Shown: positions 1-6,406 of the stretch, piece by piece | Layout of the letters: each line of letters starts with the position of its first letter | Position numbering within the stretch: position 1 is the stretch's first letter | DNA from: an uncultured Lachnospiraceae bacterium | GTDB lineage: Bacteria; Bacillota; Clostridia; Lachnospirales; Lachnospiraceae | Length of the DNA stretch: 15,889 nucleotides | NCBI GenBank assembly: GCA_934351765.1 | Contig: CAKRJM010000031.1 | Coordinates: forward strand, 1-15,889 | Reading direction: 5' to 3' | Notes under the pieces: model-generated | The model's database searches: none | Seen by the model: only the letters and a program-made list of their open reading frames with translations | What the model was told of the DNA's origin: nothing | Program-made: the position numbers and the translations under genes

Positions 1-266
1 CAGGAAAGCATGTGCTGATCGTAGAGGATATCATCGATTCCGGAAGAACGCTGAGCTATCTTGTTGAGATTTTAAAGCAGCGCGGACCGGCGGACATCAA
101 GATCTGTACACTTCTTGACAAGCCCTCCAGACGTGTAAAGAAGGAAGTTGTTGTGGATTATACATGCTTCTCGATCCCTGATGAGTTTGTTGTGGGCTTT
201 GGCCTTGATTATGATCAGAAATACCGGAATCTGCCCTATATAGGAGCAGTGGTGACGGCAGAATAA
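1..266 (+). CDS. hpt: Hypoxanthine phosphoribosyltransferase, C-terminal part (5' end outside window)
   Basis: This is the 3' part of a purine salvage enzyme that joins hypoxanthine or guanine to PRPP, giving IMP or GMP in the cytoplasm. The first full codon is at position 3. The frame opens with the PRPP-binding loop, seen as [14 protein letters not shown] just after GKH. The two acidic residues and the following SGRT stretch are the family hallmark. Downstream come the conserved C-terminal segments [12 protein letters not shown], and [23 protein letters not shown], here interrupted in writing only: [12 protein letters not shown] and [11 protein letters not shown]. About half of a normal 175-180 residue protein is present. 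The stop lies 12 nt before ftsH, matching the common Firmicute order hpt-ftsH. Confidence is high; only the start is unknown. Confidence 0.95.
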   Translation, partial: GKHVLIVEDIIDSGRTLSYLVEILKQRGPADIKICTLLDKPSRRVKKEVVVDYTCFSIPDEFVVGFGLDYDQKYRNLPYIGAVVTAE

Positions 267-278
267 GGAGGCCCGGAG

Positions 279-2132
279 TTGCAGAAACAGAAAAACAGTG
301 GAATTGGCTTTTATTTTGTCATGCTGGCGGTGGTGTTAGCCGTGTTTATCTGGCTGTACCGGGGCGGTTTCCAGCCGGAGACAGGATCCTGGCAGGATCT
401 GGAGACGACTGTGGAGAGCGGAAAGATCGTTTCGGCGGTGATCACCCCCAATAAGGAAGTTCCCACCGGTGCGGTGAAGCTGAGCTTTAATAACGGAACA
501 ACGCCCCAGACCTGGTATGTGGATGACATCAGCGAGGTGAAAGCACTTTTGGTTGATAACGGGATCCCCGTTACCATGAAGAGTGTTCCGGATGACGATA
601 CGTTCTTTACCATTGTCATTCCGATCCTGGTAGGTATGTTCATTATCGCAATGCTGATCCTTTCCATGGTGAACCGGGCGATGTCCGGCGGAGGCGAAAA
701 CTCCTCCAGCAGGAAAATGATGAACTTCGGAAGAAGCCGTGCGCGGGTGACGCGGGACGGCAATGGTGTGGACTTTGATAAGGTCGCCGGTCTGCAGGAA
801 GAAAAAGAGGATCTGGCAGAGATCGTTGACTTCCTGAAAAATCCGGGAAAATACATGAAGGTGGGTGCGCGGATCCCCAAGGGCGTGCTCCTGGTGGGCC
901 CTCCCGGAACCGGAAAAACGCTGCTTGCCAAGGCGGTTGCCGGAGAAGCGGGCGTTCCGTTCTTCAGTATCTCCGGTTCGGATTTTGTGGAAATGTTCGT
1001 GGGCGTTGGCGCGTCCCGTGTCCGGGATCTGTTTGAGGATGCCAAGAGAAATGCCCCCTGTATTGTATTCATCGACGAGATCGATGCTGTCGCAAGACGG
1101 AGAGGAACCGGTATGGGCGGCGGTCATGATGAGAGAGAGCAGACCCTGAACCAGCTCCTGGTGGAGATGGACGGCTTCGGAGCCAACGAGGGGATTATCG
1201 TCATGGCGGCGACAAACCGTGTGGATATTCTGGATCCTGCGATCCTGCGTCCCGGCCGGTTTGACCGGAAGGTGTCAGTGGGACGGCCCGATGTGAAGGG
1301 CAGAGAAGAAATCCTTCAGGTCCATGCAAAGGAAAAGCCTCTGGGCGAGGATGTAGATCTGAAGAAGGTGGCGCAGACCACGGCAGGCTTTACCGGAGCC
1401 GATCTGGAAAACCTGATGAACGAGGCAGCGATCCTGGCGGCAAAGGAAGGCCGCGGGTATCTGTGCCAGAAGGATATTGACCGGTCCTTTGTAAAGGTCG
1501 GAATCGGTGCGGAGAAGCACAGCAAGGTGATCACGGAGAAAGACAAGCGGATCACCGCTTACCATGAGAGCGGCCATGCGATCCTGTTCCATCTGCTTCC
1601 CGATGTGGGGCCTGTCCATACAGTATCGATTATCCCTACCGGTGTCGGTGCGGCAGGTTATACCATGCCTCTGCCGGAGAAGGATGAGATGTTCAATACC
1701 AGAGGACGGATGTACCAGGAGATCATCGTAAGCCTTGGCGGGCGAATCGCCGAGGAGCTGATTTTTGATGATATTACCACCGGCGCTTCCCAGGATATCA
1801 AGCAGGCAACGGAAATCGCCCGTGACATGGTGACCAAGTACGGCATGTCTGAGCGGATCGGAATGATCTGCTACGGCGGTGATGATGATGCCGTGTTCAT
1901 CGGCCGGGATCTGGCGCATACCAGGAGCTACGGTGAGGGCGTTGCGACCACCATCGATGAAGAGGTAAAGCGGATCATTGATCATTGCTACGACCGGGCA
2001 AGAGCACTTCTGAAGGAGCATGAGGATGTGCTTCATAAGAGTGCGGCGCTTCTCATGGAGAAAGAGAAGATCGGCCGGGCTGAATTCGAGGCATTATTTG
2101 CGGACTCGGACAAAAATACGGTGGAAAACTAA
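279..2132 (+). CDS. ftsH: ATP-dependent zinc metalloprotease FtsH
   Basis: This is a membrane-anchored AAA+ protease that unfolds and degrades misfolded membrane proteins and some regulators, working as a hexamer. Two membrane segments (residues about 9-27 and 109-131) flank a short extracytoplasmic domain. The AAA+ module shows Walker A GPPGTGKT (207-214), Walker B with IDEID (265-269) and the second region of homology with [12 protein letters not shown]. The zinc protease site is HESGH (429-433), and D506 in GASQDI is the likely third zinc ligand. At 617 residues it is close to family length. The start is TTG, chosen because AAGGAGG at 265-271 lies 7 nt upstream, overlapping the hpt stop, and because no ATG near the N-terminus fits as well. 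It is probably co-transcribed with hpt. Confidence 0.97.
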   Translation: MQKQKNSGIGFYFVMLAVVLAVFIWLYRGGFQPETGSWQDLETTVESGKIVSAVITPNKEVPTGAVKLSFNNGTTPQTWYVDDISEVKALLVDNGIPVTMKSVPDDDTFFTIVIPILVGMFIIAMLILSMVNRAMSGGGENSSSRKMMNFGRSRARVTRDGNGVDFDKVAGLQEEKEDLAEIVDFLKNPGKYMKVGARIPKGVLLVGPPGTGKTLLAKAVAGEAGVPFFSISGSDFVEMFVGVGASRVRDLFEDAKRNAPCIVFIDEIDAVARRRGTGMGGGHDEREQTLNQLLVEMDGFGANEGIIVMAATNRVDILDPAILRPGRFDRKVSVGRPDVKGREEILQVHAKEKPLGEDVDLKKVAQTTAGFTGADLENLMNEAAILAAKEGRGYLCQKDIDRSFVKVGIGAEKHSKVITEKDKRITAYHESGHAILFHLLPDVGPVHTVSIIPTGVGAAGYTMPLPEKDEMFNTRGRMYQEIIVSLGGRIAEELIFDDITTGASQDIKQATEIARDMVTKYGMSERIGMICYGGDDDAVFIGRDLAHTRSYGEGVATTIDEEVKRIIDHCYDRARALLKEHEDVLHKSAALLMEKEKIGRAEFEALFADSDKNTVEN

Positions 2133-2151
2133 GGGATCCGGAGGGGATTTT

Positions 2152-2220
2152 GTGGAAAGCCACCCGCAATTGGCAATTTTTTATGATGGTTTAAACGGAA
2201 TCGGAAAAAGGAACCGTTAG
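2152..2220 (+). CDS. Possible 22-codon small ORF after ftsH
   Basis: This is a short GTG-started frame reading MESHPQLAIFYDGLNGIGKR then NR and TAG. It is listed because GGAGGGG at 2140-2146 sits 5 nt before the GTG, just after the ftsH stop, in a gap otherwise lacking genes. I do not recognise the peptide, and it has no membrane segment. It could equally be chance: the length is small and the same DNA contains a weak stem with a T run. Low confidence. Confidence 0.22.
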   Translation: MESHPQLAIFYDGLNGIGKRNR

Positions 2221-2257
2221 ATTTACTAAAAAAAAATGTGAAAAGCGGAAAAGTTTG

Positions 2258-2288
2258 TTCACACTTTAAAATTGCAGGATGCTATAAT
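2258..2288 (+). promoter_or_regulatory. Sigma-A-type promoter with extended -10 (P1)
   Basis: The -35 candidate is TTCACA (2258-2263), one base from consensus. The -10 is a perfect TATAAT (2283-2288) preceded by TG at 2280-2281. The spacer is 19 nt, slightly long, but an extended -10 tolerates this. Transcription would start near 2295, just before the C9 run and about 70 nt before the hairpin at 2366-2393. Confidence 0.5.
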
Positions 2289-2302
2289 ACAAAACGTAAA
2301 AA

Positions 2303-2311
2303 CCCCCCCCC
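2303..2311. repeat. Nine-C homopolymer run
   Basis: Nine consecutive C residues lie in otherwise AT-rich DNA, about 15-20 nt after the P1 -10 box. Such tracts are prone to slippage in replication and in sequencing. It lies in no gene, so any effect would be on a leader or short RNA. Confidence 0.9.
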
Positions 2312-2365
2312 AATACATTTTTATATAGTTTTGCTACACCCCATAAGAAAGAAATACCTTCTCCT

Positions 2366-2393
2366 AAAACGGACAGCGAAAGCTGTCCGTTTT
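2366..2393 (+). terminator. Hairpin terminator upstream of the GH13 gene
   Basis: There is a perfect 12-bp stem, AAAACGGACAGC (2366-2377) with GCTGTCCGTTTT (2382-2393), around a GAAA tetraloop. The A/T ends of the stem supply a U tract on either strand. It would end transcription from P1, or read-through from ftsH, just before the second promoter at 2400-2426. Confidence 0.7.
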
Positions 2394-2399
2394 GCTGTC

Positions 2400-2426
2400 T
2401 TTACACCGCTTTCATTTTGGTATAAA
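2400..2426 (+). promoter_or_regulatory. Possible promoter for the GH13-niaR operon
   Basis: TATAAA (2421-2426), preceded by TG at 2418-2419, resembles an extended -10. TTTACA (2400-2405) is a fair -35 but with a short 15-nt spacer. The start site would be near 2433, giving a leader of about 23 nt. Its place directly after the terminator supports it. Confidence 0.4.
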
Positions 2427-2455
2427 ATGGGGTAGGTAAAGAAAGCTGGAATATT

Positions 2456-4525
2456 ATGTGTGAGAAAATAAGAAAAAGTGCCCTGTTCAGTGACGAGACT
2501 GCCGATTACCGCAGTCCGGTTGAACCGGAGAAAGGCGAAACGGTGACGATCCGTTTTCGTACCGCAGCCGGAGAAGGCTGCCGGGTCTATCTGGTGCTGA
2601 GGGGCGAAGAGGAAGAATACGAGCTGGAGCTTCACAGGGGAGAGATCTTTGATGTTTATGAGACAGGACTTTCCCTTTCTGAGGAGCCTGTTTTTTACTG
2701 CTTCCGTCTGGAAAAGGGGACGGAGCTTTTGTGGTACAGCAGGGTCGGAGCATCGGAGACCGCGGACTGGGACTGTGCCTTCCGGATCACGCCGGGATTT
2801 CATACGCCGGACTGGGCGAAGGGTGCCATTATGTACCAGATCTTCACGGACCGGTTCTGTAACGGAGATCTGGAAAACGATGTGAGAGACGGAGAATATC
2901 TGTATGTCAACGGCCAGCCGGTCAGTCATGTAGATGACTGGAGCCAGTATCCATCATCTCTGGATGTTAATAACTTCTACGGCGGCGATCTGGCCGGAGT
3001 ACTCAGTAAGCTGGACTATCTGAAGCATCTGGGGGTGGAGGTCCTTTATTTTAATCCGCTGTTTGTGTCCCCCTCCAACCATAAATATGACAGTCAGGAT
3101 TATGATTACATCGATCCTCATTTCGGAACCATTGTCCGCGATGAGGTCTGTCCCGTCGGCGTCGGCCAGAGCAACCGGGCGGCCCGCGGCTATATTGCCC
3201 GTGTGACGGATAAAGAGAACCTGGAAGCCTCCAATGAGCTGTTCTGCCGCGTGGTGGAGGAGGCTCATAAACGGGGGATGCGGGTGATCCTGGACGGTGT
3301 GTTCAACCATTGTGGATCCTTTCATAAGTGGCTGGACCGGGAGCAGATCTACGAGGGACAGGAGGGCTATGAAAAGGGGGCTTATGTGGCAGAGGACAGC
3401 CCGTATCATAAGTTCTTTAAGTTCCATGGAGGCCAGTGGCCTTATAATGGCCATTATGACGGCTGGTGGGGCTTTGATACTCTTCCGAAGCTGAATTATG
3501 AGGAGTCGGAGGAGCTTTATGAATATATTATGAGGATCGGACGCAAGTGGGTGTCACCGCCGTTCAATGCCGATGGCTGGCGTCTGGATGTGGCGGCAGA
3601 TCTCGGACGCAGTGAAGCCTTCAATCATCAGTTCTGGCGGGATTTCCGGAAGAATGTAAAAGAGGCGAAGCCGGATGCGCTGATCCTGGCGGAGCATTAC
3701 GGTGATCCCGGAGCCTGGCTTCAGGGTGATCAGTGGGATACGGTCATGAACTATGATGCGTTCATGGAGCCGCTGACCTGGTTCCTGACGGGCATGGAAA
3801 AGCACAGTGATGAACGGGAGGATTCCCTTTATGGGGATGGAAACCGATTCTTTTCTGCCATGCTGCGGGAGATGAGCCGCTTCCAGACGCCGTCCCTTCA
3901 GGTTGCCATGAACGAGCTGTCGAACCACGATCATTCCCGTTTTTTAACGCGGACCAACCGCACGGTGGGACGGACGGGAAGTCTGGGAGCCAGGGCGGCG
4001 GAAGAGGGCGTGAAAAAATCGGTGCTGCGCATAGCGGTGCTGGTTCAGATGACCTGGCCCGGGGCACCGACGATCTATTATGGCGATGAGGCAGGTGTCT
4101 GCGGATGGACGGATCCGGATTGTCGGAGAACGTATCCGTGGGGACATGAGGATCTGGAGTTGATCGAGTTCCATAAATATATGACCAGAATCCATAAACG
4201 GAACCAGGCACTGCGGACCGGCTCGCTGAAGCCGCTGCTGGCCGATGACAGGATCATCGCATATGGCCGGTTCCAGGGGGATAACCGGCTTGTCACAGCT
4301 GTAAATGTAAGTGCGGAGGAACGCGAGGCAGATCTTCCGGTCTGGGAGATCGGCGTTTCGATGAACGGAACCATGCGGCGCATCATGCAGACCGCAGACG
4401 ACAGCTATAACAGCGGGCAGCTTCCTGTTTCAGTGGAGGAGGGGCTGCTTCATATAGTGCTTCCCCCGGAAAGCTCTGTTTTATTTGTGGAAGAGGTTTC
4501 GCTGGATAAGGATGAGGAGGATTGA
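2456..4525 (+). CDS. GH13 family alpha-glucan hydrolase (alpha-amylase / neopullulanase type)
   Basis: This enzyme cleaves alpha-1,4 (possibly alpha-1,6) glucosidic bonds by the retaining GH13 mechanism. An N-terminal beta-sandwich of about 115 residues resembles the domain found before the barrel in neopullulanases. The barrel begins at AIMYQIFTDRF (124-134). Conserved regions are DGVFNH (280-285), DGWRLD with nucleophile D378, LAEH with acid/base E413, and NHDHS with D492 as transition-state stabiliser. A beta-rich C-terminal domain follows from about 595. There is no signal peptide, so it should act in the cytoplasm on imported maltodextrins or glycogen. The 689 residues exceed the roughly 590 of classic neopullulanases, partly from a loop at about 222-255. 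The ribosome site is weak; ATG 2456 is the only suitable start. Exact specificity and subfamily cannot be read from sequence alone. Confidence 0.88.
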   Translation: MCEKIRKSALFSDETADYRSPVEPEKGETVTIRFRTAAGEGCRVYLVLRGEEEEYELELHRGEIFDVYETGLSLSEEPVFYCFRLEKGTELLWYSRVGASETADWDCAFRITPGFHTPDWAKGAIMYQIFTDRFCNGDLENDVRDGEYLYVNGQPVSHVDDWSQYPSSLDVNNFYGGDLAGVLSKLDYLKHLGVEVLYFNPLFVSPSNHKYDSQDYDYIDPHFGTIVRDEVCPVGVGQSNRAARGYIARVTDKENLEASNELFCRVVEEAHKRGMRVILDGVFNHCGSFHKWLDREQIYEGQEGYEKGAYVAEDSPYHKFFKFHGGQWPYNGHYDGWWGFDTLPKLNYEESEELYEYIMRIGRKWVSPPFNADGWRLDVAADLGRSEAFNHQFWRDFRKNVKEAKPDALILAEHYGDPGAWLQGDQWDTVMNYDAFMEPLTWFLTGMEKHSDEREDSLYGDGNRFFSAMLREMSRFQTPSLQVAMNELSNHDHSRFLTRTNRTVGRTGSLGARAAEEGVKKSVLRIAVLVQMTWPGAPTIYYGDEAGVCGWTDPDCRRTYPWGHEDLELIEFHKYMTRIHKRNQALRTGSLKPLLADDRIIAYGRFQGDNRLVTAVNVSAEEREADLPVWEIGVSMNGTMRRIMQTADDSYNSGQLPVSVEEGLLHIVLPPESSVLFVEEVSLDKDEED

Positions 4526-4528
4526 ACG

Positions 4529-5035
4529 ATGGACGGAAAAGAAAGGCGTCAGAAGCTCATAACGCTCATGGAAGAGAGTGACGGGCCGATTTCCGGCGAG
4601 AAGCTGGCAGGGCTCCTTGGCGTGAGCCGTCAGGTGATCGTACAGGATATTGCGCTTCTCCGTGCCGCCGACATGGAGATCCTGGCAACGAACCGGGGCT
4701 ACCTCTGCAAAACGGCGAAAAAGGTAAGCCGCGTGTTTTATGTCAAGCATAAACCGGAGGAGATCGAGGCGGAAATCAACAGCGTTGTGGATTTCGGCGG
4801 TACGGTCGTTGATGTGTTTGTGGAGCATGAGCCTTACGGGGAGCTGCGCGCGCCTCTGGGGATCCATACAAGGCACCAGGTTCGTTCCTTTGTGAATAGC
4901 ATTGAAAAGGGCAATTCCAGTCCGTTGTCCACGATCACCAGCGGGGAGCATTATCATACCGTGGAGGCGGAGTCGGAAGAGATTCTGGATGAGATCGAAC
5001 AGGAATTAAAAAAGCAGGGATTTCTGATGAAATAA
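4529..5035 (+). CDS. niaR: NiaR-type transcriptional repressor (HTH plus 3H domain)
   Basis: This is a probable niacin-responsive repressor that in other Firmicutes controls NAD synthesis and niacin uptake genes. Residues 6-60 form a winged helix-turn-helix, with ISGEKLAGLLGVSRQVIVQD as the DNA-reading part. Residues about 68-168 form the 3H domain. Its histidines are visible: H100 in EHEPYGEL with E105, H113/H116 in HTRHQV, and H141/H143 in GEHYHTVEA; H100, E105, H141 and H143 match the expected metal-site pattern. Length (168) is normal. The start is ATG 4529 with GAGGAGG at 4514-4520; only 3 nt separate it from the GH13 stop, so the two are surely co-transcribed. No NAD or niacin gene is nearby, so its targets lie elsewhere. 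Confidence 0.88.
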   Translation: MDGKERRQKLITLMEESDGPISGEKLAGLLGVSRQVIVQDIALLRAADMEILATNRGYLCKTAKKVSRVFYVKHKPEEIEAEINSVVDFGGTVVDVFVEHEPYGELRAPLGIHTRHQVRSFVNSIEKGNSSPLSTITSGEHYHTVEAESEEILDEIEQELKKQGFLMK

Positions 5036-5106
5036 AAGGAGCCTTTCGGAGCTGGCAGCCTTGACAGAGGGTCAGGGCACCAGTCTCCGGGAAAGCTCCT
5101 CTTTTA
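5034..5106. terminator. Very long imperfect hairpin, probable bidirectional terminator
   Basis: The arms 5034-5065 and 5071-5104 pair almost throughout. From the base up the helices are AAAAGGAGC with GCTCC-T-TTT, TTT with AAA, CGGAG with CTCCG, CTGG with CCAG, and GCCTTGAC with GTCAGGGC (one G-U), closed by the loop AGAGG. Small bulges separate the helices. T-rich DNA follows on both strands. It lies between convergent niaR and the export operon, so it can end transcription both ways, but it is far longer than a usual terminator. Confidence 0.75.
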
Positions 5107-5133
5107 TTTCACAGGAAGGTTCGTCCTGTGAAA
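5107..5133. terminator. Second hairpin behind the export operon
   Basis: There is a perfect 10-bp stem, TTTCACAGGA (5107-5116) with TCCTGTGAAA (5124-5133), with a 7-nt loop. It starts 6 nt past the permease stop on the minus strand. It lacks a good U tract of its own, so it probably works with the long hairpin or protects the 3' end of the transcript. Confidence 0.5.
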
Positions 5134-5139
5134 CAAATG

Positions 5140-6396
5140 TTACTCGTGACGCAGTGCGTCGATGGGATTTAAGTTTGCTGCCTTCACCGAGGGAATGATC
5201 CCGAAGATCAGACCGATGAGGGTGGAGAAGATCACAGCCACCAGAATCGCCGGAACGCTGATGGCGACCGGAGATGAGGTTAAGTGGGAGATGATGTAGG
5301 CGAGGCCGATGCCGCCGCCGATCCCCAGGATGCCGCCTAGTCCGGTGAGAACGGCAGCTTCTGTTAAGAACTGGCCCAGGATCTTTGTTTTTCGTGCACC
5401 AAGAGCCTTTTTCAGGCCGATCTCGCGGGTACGCTCGGTAACGGACACCAGCATGATGTTCATAACGCCGATGCCGCCCACCAGCAGGGAGATGCTGGCG
5501 ATCCAGATCAGCTGGCGGTTGGTTGCCGCCGAGAGCTGCTGAAGCTTGGCTGCCTGCTCCAGAAGATTTTCTGCCTTATAGCGGATGGTATCATCGGAAA
5601 CCGTCAGGTAAGCATTAAGGATGTCTGCAGCCTTTTCGCCTGCGCCGGTCATGTCGTCGGTGGACACGGCGCGGACAACCAGATTCTGGGGCTCATCAAA
5701 CTGATACAGAACCGGCCAGATCGGATCAGGAACGCAGACCATGCCGCTGGAGTTGTTCGATACATAGCGGTCATAATCCTCCATGGAATTGATGACCGGT
5801 TCGAAGCCTGTCTTCTGGGCCACCAGTCCGACAACTGTAAAGGGCTCTCCCTTGATCTCGATGGTTTTTCCGATGGCGTCATCCCCCTGGAATAAGTTGG
5901 AGGCTGCCGTTTTATCCAGAAGAGCGACCTTTCGGTTGTCGGTGAAATCCTTATCGGTAAAGCCGCGGCCGCGGGTGATCTGATAACCGTATACATTCAG
6001 ATAATGAGCATCGATTCCGAGAATATTTCCGCCCTCCAGGGTCAGGTTTCCGTTATAGACGGCGTTGTATTCGTTCCGCGTATGGTACAGGGAGGCGTCT
6101 GCCACCTGGGAGAGCGCGGTGATCTCCGCCAGTATTTCATCGGAGATCACGGGAATCCCATCGGGAACGGACTGATAGGTGAGGTCCAGCGGCCAGTCAC
6201 CCTGGTAAAGCTGGATCTTCACGGCATTGTTTCCGGAGCCGACCAGGTTCTGCTTGATCTGCTCGTTTGTTCCCTTAATGGTGGAAACGATGGCGATGAT
6301 GGAGCCGATTCCGATGATAATGCCCAGCATGGTCAGAATGGAACGGAGCTTATGGGCCCAGATCCCCTGAAAGGAAAGTCTGATATTTTCTAGCAT
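5140..6396 (-). CDS. MacB/FtsX-type ABC transporter permease
   Basis: This is the membrane subunit of an exporter of the MacB / YknZ type, which couples ATP use in the cytoplasm to substrate movement outside the membrane. Membrane segments lie at about residues 19-40, 294-318, 345-370 and 384-402. A large extracytoplasmic domain (about 41-290) sits between the first and second, as in MacB. The FtsX part shows the family motif SVTERTREIGLKKALGAR (318-335), and the end PSVKAANLNPIDALRHE is typical. The start is ATG 6396 (418 residues), because AGGAGG at 6403-6408 lies 6 nt upstream; a longer frame to 6435 would overlap the preceding gene without a ribosome site. It is the last gene of a four-gene operon. 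Confidence 0.93.
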   Translation of the reverse strand: MLENIRLSFQGIWAHKLRSILTMLGIIIGIGSIIAIVSTIKGTNEQIKQNLVGSGNNAVKIQLYQGDWPLDLTYQSVPDGIPVISDEILAEITALSQVADASLYHTRNEYNAVYNGNLTLEGGNILGIDAHYLNVYGYQITRGRGFTDKDFTDNRKVALLDKTAASNLFQGDDAIGKTIEIKGEPFTVVGLVAQKTGFEPVINSMEDYDRYVSNNSSGMVCVPDPIWPVLYQFDEPQNLVVRAVSTDDMTGAGEKAADILNAYLTVSDDTIRYKAENLLEQAAKLQQLSAATNRQLIWIASISLLVGGIGVMNIMLVSVTERTREIGLKKALGARKTKILGQFLTEAAVLTGLGGILGIGGGIGLAYIISHLTSSPVAISVPAILVAVIFSTLIGLIFGIIPSVKAANLNPIDALRHE

Positions 6397-6406
6397 GGGG
6401 CACCTC

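Larger units (their letters stand above)
2133..2455. other. Intergenic regulatory region between ftsH and the GH13 gene
   Basis: This 323-base AT-rich gap holds, in order: a possible 22-codon ORF with a good ribosome binding site, a nine-A run (2228-2236), a sigma-A-like promoter, a nine-C run, a perfect hairpin terminator and a second promoter close to the GH13 start. No clear strong terminator lies directly after ftsH; only a 4-bp stem (2159-2162 with 2171-2174) followed by six T is seen. Confidence 0.6.

Noticed and set aside
311..1127. Long minus-strand open frames opposite ftsH
   Set aside because: They mirror the conserved AAA+ coding region and have no recognisable domains or plausible ribosome sites.
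2159..2182. Terminator directly after ftsH
   Set aside because: The stem is only 4 bp with an 8-nt loop; the T run alone is not enough.
2238..2435. A 65-codon plus-strand frame in the ftsH-GH13 gap
   Set aside because: It runs through the promoter, C9 tract and terminator hairpin and lacks a ribosome binding site.
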